A stretch of 64,000 nucleotides of DNA, taken from positions 248,001-312,000 of the forward strand of contig CAMCVF010000001.1 of assembly GCA_945881735.1 (NCBI GenBank), in the 5' to 3' direction. The notes below the pieces were generated by a model. It was not told the origin of the DNA. It saw only the letters and a program-made list of their open reading frames with translations, and made no database searches. Source of the DNA: Methylotenera oryzisoli. Its GTDB lineage: Bacteria; Pseudomonadota; Gammaproteobacteria; Burkholderiales; Methylophilaceae. The position numbers and the translations under genes are program-made. Position 1 is the stretch's first letter. The number at the start of each line of letters is the position of its first letter. Positions 40,651-50,349 of this stretch are shown here, piece by piece.

Positions 40651-42038
40651 TGGACGTCCTCCATTAAACTTTTCTGTAGATTTTGTTGTGTTAATGACTC
40701 CACTACCCGTTCCATTTTCATAAAACGCGAGCCTTTCACCAAAACCGTTACATTCTTTTGCATTAAGCTTTTTACGTTGTTGATTAAATCGTTTAACTCT
40801 AAAAAGTGTTGCGCGCCTTTACTATGCTCATCTTTACCAAACACCCTTACAGCATTTGCACTTAACGCGCCAAATGCCAGCAAATTGGTAATGCCTTTTT
40901 GCCTAGCATAGGCGCCAATATCGGCATGCATTTGTGCTGCATCAGCACCCAATTCACCCATATCGCCCATCACAAAAATACGCGCGCCATCAATTGCAGC
41001 AAGTACATCAATGGCCGCCTTCATTGAGTCAGGATTAGCGTTATAAGTATCATCAATTAAAAGCGCGCCGTTTAATCCAGCCATGCTTTGCAAGCGACTA
41101 TGTACGGCCCGCATATTTTGCAAACCTTTGGCAATATCTTGATTGCTCACACCCAATGCCACTGCCACCGCACTAGCGGCAAGTGCATTAGCAATATTGT
41201 GTTTGCCCAACATATTCAATTTGAATGTTACCGAGCCTGTTGGTGTGCTGAGTTGGATAAGGCTTAAACCATCTGTTTCAGTATAGCTAGCTGTTATATC
41301 CGCCGTTTTACTCAAACCAAATGTAATGATTTTTTTACCCGCATTTAATGATTGCCAGTAAGCACAAAAAGTATCATCGGCATTAATTACTGCAATTCCA
41401 TTGTTATTTAAACCATTGAAAATCTCACCCTTAGCTTTGGCAATATTTTCGCGCGAACCTAATTCGCCAATATGTGCTGTGCCTGCATTATTAATCAGCG
41501 CCACATTGGGCTGCGCAATACGGCTTAAATAATCAATTTCACCTAAATGATTCATGCCCATCTCTATCACCGCATAGGCGTGTTGTTTGTTTAATTTCAA
41601 TAATGTCAGAGGCATACCAATATCATTATTTAAATTACCAACCGTTGCATGTACTTTAGTGACATCTTTTGTGGCAGCAACCAAAATAGCACTTAGCATT
41701 TCTTTGGTAGTGGTTTTGCCATTACTGCCAGTAATCGCAATCACAGGAATATCAAATTGATTGCGCCAGTACTTTGCCAAGTCTCCAAGTGCCAAGCGCG
41801 TGTCATTTACTACAATGGATGGCCCTGCTTTTGTTTGCGGATCTGAAACCAAAACCGCCGCGGCACCTTTTTCGATGGCTTTTTCAGCAAATCGATTACC
41901 GTCAAAATGCTCGCCTTTAATCGCCACATATAGTTGATTACTCAAAATGGCGCGGCTATCAGTGCCAACACTTTGTATTTCGCATTCAGCACCTAATAAT
42001 TGGCCGTTGACGGCTTTTGCAATGGTCGAGAGCCTCAT
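40641..42038 (-). CDS. murF: UDP-N-acetylmuramoyl-tripeptide--D-alanyl-D-alanine ligase
   Basis: Adds D-Ala-D-Ala to the muropeptide precursor. 465 residues. P-loop [20 protein letters not shown] near 100-118; [20 protein letters not shown] near 160-178; [20 protein letters not shown] near 320-340; [20 protein letters not shown] near 355-375. Overlaps murE by 4 bases (ATGA) and mraY by 10, so translation is coupled through the block. Confidence 0.97.
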   Translation of the reverse strand: MRLSTIAKAVNGQLLGAECEIQSVGTDSRAILSNQLYVAIKGEHFDGNRFAEKAIEKGAAAVLVSDPQTKAGPSIVVNDTRLALGDLAKYWRNQFDIPVIAITGSNGKTTTKEMLSAILVAATKDVTKVHATVGNLNNDIGMPLTLLKLNKQHAYAVIEMGMNHLGEIDYLSRIAQPNVALINNAGTAHIGELGSRENIAKAKGEIFNGLNNNGIAVINADDTFCAYWQSLNAGKKIITFGLSKTADITASYTETDGLSLIQLSTPTGSVTFKLNMLGKHNIANALAASAVAVALGVSNQDIAKGLQNMRAVHSRLQSMAGLNGALLIDDTYNANPDSMKAAIDVLAAIDGARIFVMGDMGELGADAAQMHADIGAYARQKGITNLLAFGALSANAVRVFGKDEHSKGAQHFLELNDLINNVKSLMQKNVTVLVKGSRFMKMERVVESLTQQNLQKSLMEDVQCY

Positions 42039-43489
42039 GATGTCAGCGTCTCTGCATACTTTTTGAGCACTTTTTGCGCTTGTTCTAAATCGCTAAAGTG
42101 GTGTTTTTTATCTTTAATTTCTTGATATTGCTCATGGCCTTTACCTGCAATAAGCACAATATCGCCACTTTTGGCCGCAAAAATGCTGGCTTTAATCGCT
42201 TTTGCTCGATCTTGTTCAATTAGGTAATTGCCTTGCATGCCTTGCAAGATTTCGTTAATAATTTTGTATTTGTTTTCATGGCGCGGATTATCCGAAGTCA
42301 CCACCACGGCATCGGCCAAATCGCTGGCTATTTTTCCCATTAACTCCCGCTTACCTGCATCGCGATCGCCACCGCAGCCAAAAACACAAATCAATTTTGC
42401 GCCTTCTTTTTTTTGTGTTTTTAGTGTGCTTAATACTTTTTCCAATGCATCTGGTGTGTGTGCATAATCCACCACCACCATTGGCAACTTGCCGCCACCC
42501 AGTTTCTGCATGCGACCAGGAGCCGATTCAATATATGAAATTGCCTTTACAGCCTCTTGCAAGCTCACATTGGATGCCAGCAAAGTTGCCAAAACAGCCA
42601 AGACGTTGTAAACATTAAAGCGGCCAATTAAATTTGCACGCACTGCTGCATTGCCTTGTGACGTTACAGCCACAAAGTTGAAATAGGTATCTTGAAAATG
42701 CAGTTTTGTGGCACGCACATCGCCGTGCTCAATGCCGTACGTTACAACTGCTGCGCCTACGTTTTTTAAATCACGTTCAATTTGTTTTCCAAAATCGTCG
42801 TCACAATTCACTATCGATGTTTTTAAACCAATGCTGTCAAACAAACGGCGTTTGGCAGCAGCATATTCTTCTAATGTGCTGTGATAATCCAAATGGTCGC
42901 GTGATAGGTTACTCAAAACCGCAATATCAAACTCAACCCCGTTAACGCGGCCTTGATGTAAGCCATGTGATGAAACTTCTAACACCACCACTTCGGCGCC
43001 TTGCTTCAAGAAGTCGGCTAACATCCACTGCAACAAGATCGCATCTGGCGTGGTATTGATGGCTTCAGTTAACTGATCAGAAAAGCCATTACCTAATGTG
43101 CCAATAACGGCCGTTTTTCGATTTAAATAATTAAAGCACTGACTTAACCATTGTGTGATGGACGTTTTGCCGTTAGTGCCAGTGACGCCTATAGTCCACA
43201 AGGTAGATGATGGGTTTTTATAGTATTGCGCCGCAATATAACCAGCCTGTAAGCGCAAGTTTTTAATGGCTATATTTTCAACAGGCCAATCTGCATTCCA
43301 ACTAAAATCTGCTGAATCCCAAAGTACTGCGCTGACGCCATTTTTAATCGCATCGGCAATAAAGTGGCGGCCATCGATTTTATCTCCTGGGTAAGCTAAA
43401 AACAAACTTCCGTGTGCCACTTTGCGGCTATCGGCCGTGATATTTTTGATGGGTGTTTTAATGCGATAACTTTGAATTGCTTTGGTCAT
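42035..43489 (-). CDS. murE: UDP-MurNAc-L-Ala-D-Glu:meso-diaminopimelate ligase
   Basis: Adds the third amino acid of the stem peptide. 484 residues. P-loop VTGTNGKTSITQWLSQCF near 107-123; LSRDHLDYHSTLEEYAAAKR near 195-215; VVDYAHTPDALEKVLSTLK near 335-355; GCGGDRDAGKRELMGKIA; and DNPRHENKYKIINEI near 402-416. The DNPR motif indicates specificity for meso-diaminopimelate, as in Gram-negatives, rather than lysine. Overlaps ftsI by 4 bases (ATGA). Confidence 0.97.
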   Translation of the reverse strand: MTKAIQSYRIKTPIKNITADSRKVAHGSLFLAYPGDKIDGRHFIADAIKNGVSAVLWDSADFSWNADWPVENIAIKNLRLQAGYIAAQYYKNPSSTLWTIGVTGTNGKTSITQWLSQCFNYLNRKTAVIGTLGNGFSDQLTEAINTTPDAILLQWMLADFLKQGAEVVVLEVSSHGLHQGRVNGVEFDIAVLSNLSRDHLDYHSTLEEYAAAKRRLFDSIGLKTSIVNCDDDFGKQIERDLKNVGAAVVTYGIEHGDVRATKLHFQDTYFNFVAVTSQGNAAVRANLIGRFNVYNVLAVLATLLASNVSLQEAVKAISYIESAPGRMQKLGGGKLPMVVVDYAHTPDALEKVLSTLKTQKKEGAKLICVFGCGGDRDAGKRELMGKIASDLADAVVVTSDNPRHENKYKIINEILQGMQGNYLIEQDRAKAIKASIFAAKSGDIVLIAGKGHEQYQEIKDKKHHFSDLEQAQKVLKKYAETLTS

Positions 43490-45213
43490 ATCACTTCGTT
43501 TGCATCATCATCGTTAGTCGGAATTACCACATTACTATTAGGTGCATCTTGAGGTACAGACAGCATACGCAAGGCATCTGACATCACCGCGCTAAATACA
43601 GGGGCTGCCACAGTGCCACCGTAATATTCGCCATTGGTCGGCTCATCAATCATCACCGCCATAATCAAACGCGGGTTAGATGCAGGCGCCATTCCGACAA
43701 AAGAACCCACATATTTGTCTTTTTCGTAACCCGCTTTGCCCAATTTATGCGCCGTACCTGTTTTACCGCCCACTCGATAACCCGCCACTTGCGCCCTTAA
43801 CGCTGTGCCTCCAGGCAAAACAGCAAGCTCTAACATGGCTTTCATGTCATTGGCCACTTGCGCCGAAAAAACTTGGTGCCCAACAGAGGGCTCATTGATT
43901 TTAAGTAACGAAATAGTCTTAAGCTCACCTTCATTGGCAAACACGGTGTAAGCGCGTGCTAATTGCAGCAATGTCAAACTAATACCATGTCCATAAGACA
44001 TGGTCGCCTGCTCAATAGGGCGCCAGCTTTTATAAGGCCTCAAGCGGCCAGAAGCCTCACCAGGAAAGCCAATATTGGCACGCGAACCAAAGCCAAATTG
44101 GTTAAAGGTACTCCATATAGCTTCGCGCTTAAGGCTTAAGGCCATTTTGGCTGAGCCCACATTTGAGGATTTTTGGATCACTTCAGAAACTGTTAAGACG
44201 TCATGCGGGTGTGCGTCGTGAATGGTGGCGGTACCAATCGTCATATAACCCGGTGCAGTTTGAATTTTAGTATCTGGCTTAAAGTCACCAAACTCCATCG
44301 CAGCAGCAGCCGTCATTGGCTTTAAGGTAGACCCCGGTTCAAATGCGTCAGTAATTACCCGATTACGTGTCTTACCCACAATATTCACTGGATTATTAGG
44401 GTTGTATGTAGGCAAATTCACCATGGCTAATACCTCACCAGTTTTAGCGTCTAACACAACAACTGCACCCGCTTTAGCTTTATGTTTTTCTACCGCCTCT
44501 GCTAGTTCTCTAAATGCCAAATATTGAATACGCCTGTCAATACTAAGCACCAAGTCTTTGCCATCTTGCGGCACTTTAACATCTTCTAAATCTTCAACAA
44601 TACGGCCTTGCCTATCTTTAATTACCTTTCGGCTACCCGCTTTGCCAGACAAATGTCCGTTTTGTGCCAACTCAAAACCCTCTTGCCCCACATCATTAAT
44701 ATCAGTAAAACCTACTACATGCGCCGTTACATCGCCAGCAGGGTAAAAACGCTTGTATTCGCGCTCTAAGAAAACACCTGGAATATTCAAACTCATCACC
44801 TGAGCCGCCAAATTAGGCGAAACGCGGCGTTTTAAATACACAAATTCGCGCTGCAAATTGGCGAACTTTTTATCTACATCCTCACTTTTCAACCCCAACA
44901 ACTTACCCAATGCTTGTTTTTGCGATTTGTTTATTTTAACATCAGGCGGGCTGGCCCAAACTGATTCCACGGGGCTGCTAATGGCCAGCAACTCACCGTT
45001 TCTATCAGTAATTTTGCCACGGTGCGCTTGCAAAGTAAGGGTGCGGCTATATCGCGCATCGCCTTTTTGCTGCAAAAACTCTTTGTGTAAACTTTGCAAA
45101 TAAATGCCGCGTGCAAACAAGCCAGCAAAACCCAGTAGAATAACAATCAACAATAGCCTACGCCGCCAAGTTGGCAGCTTCACTATATGATGTTGTAAGG
45201 AGTTATAAGCCAT
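43486..45213 (-). CDS. ftsI: Septal peptidoglycan transpeptidase FtsI (PBP3)
   Basis: Class B penicillin-binding protein that cross-links septal peptidoglycan with FtsW. 575 residues: membrane anchor about 20-38, a non-catalytic pedestal to about 230, then the transpeptidase domain. Active-site motifs: STLKP with the nucleophile S295, SSN at 349-351, and KTG at 484-486. The C-terminal tail is short and acidic. Start ATG at 45213, 16 bases after the ftsL stop. The pedestal contains RVSPNLAAQVMSLNIPGVFL and the REYKRFYPAGDVTAHVVGFT segment typical of FtsI. Confidence 0.97.
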   Translation of the reverse strand: MAYNSLQHHIVKLPTWRRRLLLIVILLGFAGLFARGIYLQSLHKEFLQQKGDARYSRTLTLQAHRGKITDRNGELLAISSPVESVWASPPDVKINKSQKQALGKLLGLKSEDVDKKFANLQREFVYLKRRVSPNLAAQVMSLNIPGVFLEREYKRFYPAGDVTAHVVGFTDINDVGQEGFELAQNGHLSGKAGSRKVIKDRQGRIVEDLEDVKVPQDGKDLVLSIDRRIQYLAFRELAEAVEKHKAKAGAVVVLDAKTGEVLAMVNLPTYNPNNPVNIVGKTRNRVITDAFEPGSTLKPMTAAAAMEFGDFKPDTKIQTAPGYMTIGTATIHDAHPHDVLTVSEVIQKSSNVGSAKMALSLKREAIWSTFNQFGFGSRANIGFPGEASGRLRPYKSWRPIEQATMSYGHGISLTLLQLARAYTVFANEGELKTISLLKINEPSVGHQVFSAQVANDMKAMLELAVLPGGTALRAQVAGYRVGGKTGTAHKLGKAGYEKDKYVGSFVGMAPASNPRLIMAVMIDEPTNGEYYGGTVAAPVFSAVMSDALRMLSVPQDAPNSNVVIPTNDDDANEVI

Positions 45214-45229
45214 ATTCTCTTCTTAATCA

Positions 45230-45517
45230 TCACCGAATTAATTCAACAGTGATTTCTTCTTTTGCAATCACCTGAATACGTGTTGCATCAGGCACCTGCA
45301 TTTTTAATTTCATTGCAGCCAACTCTTCCACCCGCGAATGCATAGCCCAAGTACTTTGCTCTAACTGCAATTGACCGTATTCAGTATCAAATTTGCGCGT
45401 TAAATCTTGCTGTTGCTCAAGCTCAAAATAAAGCTTGCGCGCTCTATGTTGGGACGTAATCACACCTATACTTACCGCAATTAATACAAAAAATAAAATA
45501 AAATTGATGCGTATCAT
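45230..45517 (-). CDS. ftsL: Cell division protein FtsL
   Basis: Small bitopic protein that forms a complex with FtsQ and FtsB. 95 residues from ATG 45517 (MIRINFILFFVLIAVSIGVI); a TTG five codons earlier would overlap rsmH by 8 bases. One membrane helix at about 4-22, then a leucine-zipper-like coiled coil at about 25-75 (RKLYFELEQQQDLTRKFDTE). Sequence conservation is low, as usual for FtsL, so the call relies on size, topology and its place between rsmH and ftsI. Confidence 0.9.
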   Translation of the reverse strand: MIRINFILFFVLIAVSIGVITSQHRARKLYFELEQQQDLTRKFDTEYGQLQLEQSTWAMHSRVEELAAMKLKMQVPDATRIQVIAKEEITVELIR

Positions 45518-45524
45518 GTTTTTT

Positions 45525-46544
45525 CTAAGCAATCGCCGTTCTTTGTGCTACACGCATTACTGCACTTCTGCTGCGTGGATTTTGATTTATTTCAGTAACA
45601 CTTGGCTTAATTGCCTTTCCCACCGCCTTTAACCTTGGTTGCGGCAAATCAATTGCCTTCACTGGAAAACGCGAAGGCAAATCATCACGATTCTGTTCAC
45701 CTTGAATAAATTGCTTTACGATTCTGTCTTCTAGCGAATGAAAACTAATCACAACCAACCGCGCGCCTTCAGCCAGTAAATTTAAGCACTCCGGCAAAAT
45801 TAACGATAACTCCTCAAGCTCCGAATTGACGAAAATCCGTAAAGCTTGAAAGGTGCGCGTTGCAGGGTTCTGCCCCGGCTCGATCTTGGGGATTGCACTT
45901 GCCACGATCTTGGCAAGCTGTCCGGTAGTGGTGATGGCGCGCCCGTCTGAGCGCTCCTTAATAATCGCCCTTGCAACCTGCTTAGCAAACCGTTCTTCAC
46001 CATAGTCTTTTATCACTTTCCCTAATTGTTGTTCTGAAATAGTGGTCAATAGCTCTGCGGCTGTCTTTCCACGCGTTTGGTCCATGCGCATATCTAAGGG
46101 CGCATCAAATCTAAAGCTAAAACCACGTTCACTTTCATCAATTTGTGGCGATGAAATGCCTAAATCCAGCAAAATGCCGTCTACTTTGGTTAAATTGTTA
46201 TTACTAACCAGGCGATTGATTTCTGAAAAGTGCAAATGCGATATATGAAAACGCGAATCTTGAATAGAATACCCTTCAGCAATTGCAGCTAAATCGCGGT
46301 CAATCGCATATAAGCGACCGGATTTTTCTAAGCGTGACAAAATTAAACGACTATGTCCACCGCGCCCAAAAGTACCATCCACATAAATGCCTGTAGGTTT
46401 TATATTTAGCGCATCAACCGCTTCATTTAACAAAACAGTGACATGGGCAGTCGGTGATGACTTGAGTGAGGAATTTAATACAGGGGTCGAAATTGATGCG
46501 GGTACTGAGGCTAAGTTGGGCACAGATTTCGCCCCCATCATCAT
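45525..46544 (-). CDS. rsmH: 16S rRNA (cytosine1402-N4)-methyltransferase
   Basis: Methylates N4 of C1402 in the P site of 16S rRNA; RsmI, encoded at 49444, adds the 2'-O methyl at the same nucleotide. 339 residues. SAM-binding motif GIYVDGTFGRGGHSRLIL near 53-70; LLDLGISSPQIDESERGFSF near 125-145; QALRIFVNSELEELSLILPE; VVISFHSLEDRIVKQFI near 270. The N-terminus has about 30 extra, Ser/Pro-rich residues before the usual HVTVLLNEAVDAL; the start at three consecutive ATG codons overlapping the mraZ stop (ATGA) supports this. Second gene of the dcw cluster. Confidence 0.95.
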   Translation of the reverse strand: MMMGAKSVPNLASVPASISTPVLNSSLKSSPTAHVTVLLNEAVDALNIKPTGIYVDGTFGRGGHSRLILSRLEKSGRLYAIDRDLAAIAEGYSIQDSRFHISHLHFSEINRLVSNNNLTKVDGILLDLGISSPQIDESERGFSFRFDAPLDMRMDQTRGKTAAELLTTISEQQLGKVIKDYGEERFAKQVARAIIKERSDGRAITTTGQLAKIVASAIPKIEPGQNPATRTFQALRIFVNSELEELSLILPECLNLLAEGARLVVISFHSLEDRIVKQFIQGEQNRDDLPSRFPVKAIDLPQPRLKAVGKAIKPSVTEINQNPRSRSAVMRVAQRTAIA

Positions 46545-46987
46545 AGTGAGAAACCTTCTAATTCTGCTGGCATATCAAAGCTATTGCCGCTAGTCAAAAT
46601 CTCCAACTGCTTATTCCATGCATCCAAATTCCACAACTCAAAATGACTGCCCTGACCTACAAACATGACATCTTTATCTAATTTTGCAAAATCTCGCAAA
46701 ACAGAAGACACCAACAAGCGCCCCGCGCTGTCCAGAGTCAAATCTTCCGCTTGGCCAACCATCAGGCGCTGATATGCACTGGTTTGTGTATTAAAGCTTG
46801 ATAAGGCGTTAATTTTGGCCTCAATCGGCGCCCATGCTGGTTGCGGGTATAGCAGTAAGCAGCGATGCGGATGCGCAGTTAAAATCAAATTGCCCACACT
46901 TTGCGCAAACAAAGCATCACGATGCTTAGCAGGGACAGCGAGCCTACTCTTAGCATCCATACTTAAAAGTGTTGCGCCGCGAAACAT
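46541..46987 (-). CDS. mraZ: Transcriptional regulator MraZ
   Basis: DNA-binding protein with two SpoVT/AbrB-like domains, forming ring-shaped oligomers; in E. coli it represses its own dcw operon by binding GTGG-type repeats. 148 residues. Domain one begins MFRGATLLSMDAKSRLAVPA; domain two carries DLTLDSAGRLLVSSVLRDFA near 83-102. It is the first gene of the cluster, with a good ribosome binding site (AAGGGTGG). Three phased AGTGG boxes lie about 110-135 bases upstream over the predicted promoter, matching autorepression. Confidence 0.96.
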   Translation of the reverse strand: MFRGATLLSMDAKSRLAVPAKHRDALFAQSVGNLILTAHPHRCLLLYPQPAWAPIEAKINALSSFNTQTSAYQRLMVGQAEDLTLDSAGRLLVSSVLRDFAKLDKDVMFVGQGSHFELWNLDAWNKQLEILTSGNSFDMPAELEGFSL

Positions 46988-47096
46988 GATTTTAATAAAC
47001 CACCCTTAGTCCACTATTTGTTTTGGTGATGAACTCAAAATTGTCATGAAGAGACTAAAGTAGGAACAGGCAAATAACTTATCGATGCAAAAGTTC

Positions 47097-47121
47097 CCAC
47101 TAAACTCCACTTTTCACCACT
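47097..47121 (-). promoter_or_regulatory. MraZ-type operator: three AGTGG boxes with 10-base period
   Basis: On the minus strand AGTGG occurs three times, at plus-strand 47097-47101, 47107-47111 and 47117-47121 (read as CCACT), with an exact 10-base period. MraZ sites in other bacteria are tandem GTGG boxes with such helical spacing. They lie at or just downstream of the expected transcription start, suiting repression. Confidence 0.85.
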
Positions 47122-47128
47122 AAGTTGC

Positions 47129-47157
47129 ACTATAGATAAAAAAAAAGCTCTTTGCAA
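47129..47157 (-). promoter_or_regulatory. Probable sigma-70 promoter of the dcw cluster
   Basis: On the minus strand, -35 TTGCAA (47152-47157), a 17-base spacer and -10 TATAGT (47129-47134). The expected start falls at about 47122, touching the MraZ boxes. The 476-base gap 46988-47463 otherwise holds the phased repeats at 47355-47383 and no gene. Confidence 0.65.
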
Positions 47158-47354
47158 GCATTTTTTAACTATTTTTTCTTTATAAGACAAAGACTTAGCG
47201 CATTTTTATTAATAAAATAATTATCATAAAAATCAATGAGATATTAAATTAATTACATGTAAAATATCACAACAATCAACTAGGTCAATGATTGAAAACA
47301 ATATCGCTTTTTAAGATTTTTTATAGGGAGGAAATTGACTGGTTAATGAGTTAC

Positions 47355-47383
47355 TTAATACTGATTAATACTCAATTAATACT
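47355..47383 (+). repeat. Three helically phased TTAATACT direct repeats
   Basis: TTAATACT at 47355-47362, 47365-47372 and 47376-47383 (steps 10 and 11 bases). They lie 80-110 bases before the dead PEP-CTERM gene and on the far side of the dcw promoter. Spacing of one helical turn suggests a site for an oligomeric regulator. Confidence 0.45.
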
Positions 47384-47463
47384 CAAAACAGGCGATTGAG
47401 TTAAGATTGTTTATATTTAAACTTGTGAAGCAATTTTTTACAAATTTAAAAGGAACAATAAAA

Positions 47464-48007
47464 ATGTGCATTCAGAAACCAGTTATATCAAGTCTATTGC
47501 TTGACACACTGTTTAAAGCTCTAATGTAATTGAAGCCATACTAGATAACATAGATGCAACATCATCAACTACAAACTTTTCACTAAACTATCTTGCACCT
47601 AGCACTATTGATACTCCAGATAGCCCTTTTTATTGCGGCGCTGGTGATGATTGGCAATGTGCACACAAGATAATTAGCTCACCTCACATTACAGGCACTT
47701 TAAGCATCAGCGCATATGGCGTAGACAATCCATCTGCACAAGCGGCATATAATGATATGACTGATGAAATTGGAACTAACTTAATCGTACGCACGTTAAG
47801 TCATCAAACAATTGATGGTTGATTTCTGACTTTAGAGCCAAATCAGTACTTTATAATTATGGCGCACCTGTTGGCAACCCAAATCCAGGATCAGTTCCAG
47901 CAACCGCTTGGCTGTATTGCTCTGCGGCTTTAGGATTGCGTCGCAGAAATCAAACAGAAGGGTTCATAATACAAAAAACCAAAAATTTATGTGGTTTTTT
48001 ATTTTAA
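47464..48007 (+). pseudogene. Decayed PEP-CTERM exported protein gene
   Basis: PEP-CTERM proteins are exported and processed by exosortase, often with exopolysaccharide. A ribosome binding site AAAGGAAC precedes an ATG at 47464, but that frame stops after 21 codons. Another frame then reads NVIEAILDNIDATSSTTNFS, NYLAPSTIDTPDSPFYCGAG and SAYGVDNPSAQAAYNDMTDE to a TGA near 47822, and a third frame carries NYGAPVGNPNPGSVPATAWL with GLRRRNQTEG, a worn C-terminal sorting signal (proline motif, hydrophobic stretch, arginine cluster). Two disruptions make it a pseudogene. The end overlaps the terminator it shares with rnpB. No exosortase gene is in the window. Confidence 0.8.
47973..48000. terminator. 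Bidirectional terminator between the PEP-CTERM remnant and rnpB
   Basis: AAAAAACCA (47973-47981) and TGGTTTTTT (47992-48000) pair fully around a 10-base loop. A tracts and T tracts on both sides suit termination of rnpB on the minus strand as well as of the remnant on the plus strand. Confidence 0.6.
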
Positions 48008-48015
48008 ATAATCAA

Positions 48016-48366
48016 TGAAGCTGGCCGATAAGCCGGGTTTTGTAGACTTTATTTCTAAAGTTGACAGTCATTCATCTAGGCGCACAATTACTTGTGCACT
48101 CAAGCTATCTACCCGCTGACAGCGCGAGCAACGCCTTATTTACATGTGTAAGTTTCTACACAAATAAAATCGCCAGCCTATTTGATATTGCTGCAAATGG
48201 AGGTTACCGCGTTTCACCGTAACTAAATACGCTCGTCTCTGTGGCCCTATTCCTCGCCTTATACCCTTCGGATTTCAGCGTACGGCCGTTAGCCGTCATC
48301 TTGCTCTGTGCAGCCCGGACTTTCCTCCCCCCAACAAGTTAGGCGGCGACTGTCTAGCCAGCTTCA
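48016..48366 (-). ncRNA. rnpB: RNase P RNA (bacterial type A)
   Basis: Catalytic RNA that cuts the 5' leader off tRNA precursors. On the minus strand it starts GAAGCTGGCTAGACAGTCGC, continues to the conserved GGGGGGAGGAAAGTCCGGGC core with GCACAGAGCAAGATGACGG, contains GAAATCCGAAGGGTATAAGG and CGAGGAATAGGGCCACAGAG, and ends with the paired 3' strand CGGCTTATCGGCCAGCTTC. Terminal GAAGCTGG and CCAGCTTC close helix P1. Length about 350 bases is normal. Ends are accurate to a few bases. Confidence 0.97.
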
Positions 48367-48391
48367 ACATTATTTTAACATGCTGCCACGA

Positions 48392-49429
48392 TTAATTATT
48401 TTGTAATTTCCACGCCAAGTTTTGCCCTGCTCTGAGTGGCACAAGCACATCATCATCAAATGGCAAATTGTCTGGTACTTGCCAACGCTCTTTTACTAAC
48501 GTGATTTTATCTTGATTGCGTGGCAAATCATAAAAATCAGGACCATAAAAACTAGCAAAACCTTCTAATTTATCAAGCGCATTGGCATTTTCAAACGCTT
48601 CCGCATACAACTCAATCGCAGAATGGGCAGTATAAATACCTGCACAGCCACAAGCGGCTTCTTTAGTATGTTTCGCATGTGGTGCGCTATCGGTGCCTAA
48701 GAAAAATTTGACATTTCCAGAAATGGCAGCACTCACTAACGCTAAACGGTGTTCTTCGCGCTTTAATATAGGCAGGCAATAATGATGGGGCTGAATGCCG
48801 CCTTTAAACATATCATTGCGATTCATTAACAAATGATGCGCAGTAATGGTGGCGGCCACATTATTGGGCGCTTCACGCACAAAATCTACAGCATCTTTAG
48901 TGGTAATGTGCTCAAAAACTACTTTTAGCGCAGTGAATTTTTTGAGTAGCGGCGACATATTGCGCTCAATAAAGACACGCTCACGGTCAAACACATCTAC
49001 ATCGCCATCCGTCACCTCAGCGTGAGCCAATAAAGGCATTCCCAATTTCTCCATTGCCTCTAAAACTTTAACACAATGCCCTAAATTAGTGACTCCCGAA
49101 TCGGAATTAGTAGTGGCGCCCGCTGGGTATAACTTAACACCATGCACAATACCACTGGCTTTAGCCAAGACAATCTCTTCTGCAGTGGTATTATCAGTCA
49201 GGTACAAAGTCATCAGTGGCTCAAAACTTAAATCTGCTGGCAACGCCTCAAAAATGCGTTGCCGATAAGCCATTGCCAATGCAGTTGTTATGACAGGTGG
49301 GCGCAGATTAGGCATGACAATCGCGCGCGCGAATTGTCTGGCAGTATCTGGCAACACCGCTTTAAGCGCGGCACCATCTCTTAGGTGTAAATGCCAGTCA
49401 TCTGGGCGTGTAATTGTTAATGTAGTCAT
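48392..49429 (-). CDS. pyrC: Dihydroorotase (PyrC type)
   Basis: Zinc enzyme that closes carbamoyl-aspartate to dihydroorotate in pyrimidine synthesis. 345 residues, the compact class. Metal ligands: H13 and H15 in [11 protein letters not shown], the bridging lysine K99 in [17 protein letters not shown], later histidines in [10 protein letters not shown] and [11 protein letters not shown], and the catalytic aspartate in [19 protein letters not shown]. The PyrC-like length and motifs exclude the inactive PyrC' partner type. It follows rsmI by 14 bases on the same strand, a likely operon. Confidence 0.96.
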   Translation of the reverse strand: MTTLTITRPDDWHLHLRDGAALKAVLPDTARQFARAIVMPNLRPPVITTALAMAYRQRIFEALPADLSFEPLMTLYLTDNTTAEEIVLAKASGIVHGVKLYPAGATTNSDSGVTNLGHCVKVLEAMEKLGMPLLAHAEVTDGDVDVFDRERVFIERNMSPLLKKFTALKVVFEHITTKDAVDFVREAPNNVAATITAHHLLMNRNDMFKGGIQPHHYCLPILKREEHRLALVSAAISGNVKFFLGTDSAPHAKHTKEAACGCAGIYTAHSAIELYAEAFENANALDKLEGFASFYGPDFYDLPRNQDKITLVKERWQVPDNLPFDDDVLVPLRAGQNLAWKLQNN

Positions 49430-49443
49430 ATTGGGCTCATTCT

Positions 49444-50301
49444 TTAAAGAAGATTTTTTAATGCAAGTGCAAATTCGTACAAATCATTTTTCTTTTCATT
49501 GGTGATTTCTGCAGCTAGTTTCACCGCTTGTTTAAGTGGCAAATCGGCCAGTAGCAATTTCAATACGCGAATTGTTTCTTCTGAAAAGTCTTCTGGCGCT
49601 TTAGTTTCGGCAGCTTCAACCAGCAATACAAACTCACCACGTTGCTGATTAGTATCGGCTTCTAACCAAGCTTTTGCTTGGGCTAATTCACAACTATAAA
49701 TCGTTTCAAAGGTTTTGGTGATCTCTCTTGCAAAGGTAATTCGGCGCTCTGCACCCAATGCATTGGCCATATCATCAACACTTTCTAAAATACGGTGCGG
49801 CGCTTCATAAAAAACCAAGGTCACTGTTTGTGCTTTTAAAGTTTCAAGCGCTTTACGTCTGGCGCCGCCGCTTGCTGGCAAAAATCCATGAAATAAAAAA
49901 CCATTTTTTGAAATGCCTGACGCCGATAATGCCGCGATTACCGCACTTACGCCTGGAATCGGCACCACTTTTACACCTGCCTTGCGCACAAAATCCACCA
50001 CTACAGCGCCAGGGTCGCTAATGCCTGGTGTGCCAGCATCGGTCACTAAGGCAATGTTTTCACCAGCATTTAATTGTACTAATAATTTTTCAGCAGATTG
50101 ATTTTCGTTATGCTCATGCACCGCAATAAGTTTTTTGCTAATGCCAAAATGCGACAATAATCCTGAGGTATGGCGCGTGTCTTCTGCTGCAATGGCATCT
50201 ACACCCTTGAGTATTTCAAGTGCACGCAAGGTAATATCACCTAAATTGCCGATTGGGGTTGCCACAACATATAATGTACTCTTAGTTTTCAACTCAGTCA
50301 T
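49444..50301 (-). CDS. rsmI: 16S rRNA (cytidine1402-2'-O)-methyltransferase
   Basis: Adds the 2'-O methyl to C1402 of 16S rRNA, complementing RsmH. 285 residues, tetrapyrrole-methylase fold. Motifs: [20 protein letters not shown] near 10-29, [17 protein letters not shown] near 38-55, [20 protein letters not shown] near 82-101, [36 protein letters not shown] near 133-152, and [16 protein letters not shown]. It is divergent from yraN, an arrangement conserved in Proteobacteria, with only 48 bases between the two starts. Confidence 0.96.
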   Translation of the reverse strand: MTELKTKSTLYVVATPIGNLGDITLRALEILKGVDAIAAEDTRHTSGLLSHFGISKKLIAVHEHNENQSAEKLLVQLNAGENIALVTDAGTPGISDPGAVVVDFVRKAGVKVVPIPGVSAVIAALSASGISKNGFLFHGFLPASGGARRKALETLKAQTVTLVFYEAPHRILESVDDMANALGAERRITFAREITKTFETIYSCELAQAKAWLEADTNQQRGEFVLLVEAAETKAPEDFSEETIRVLKLLLADLPLKQAVKLAAEITNEKKNDLYEFALALKNLL

Positions 50302-50349
50302 AGCATCATTTTAAGCCAAAGCGCTAATAATCCTCAAAAAATAAGCCAA

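Noticed and set aside
47097-47121. CRISPR-like or iteron array
   Set aside because: Only three 5-base boxes with a 10-base period, placed at the mraZ promoter, which is the known MraZ operator pattern.
47819-48007. Small independent gene of 62 codons
   Set aside because: It is the C-terminal fragment of the PEP-CTERM remnant, out of frame with its body, and overlaps the terminator.
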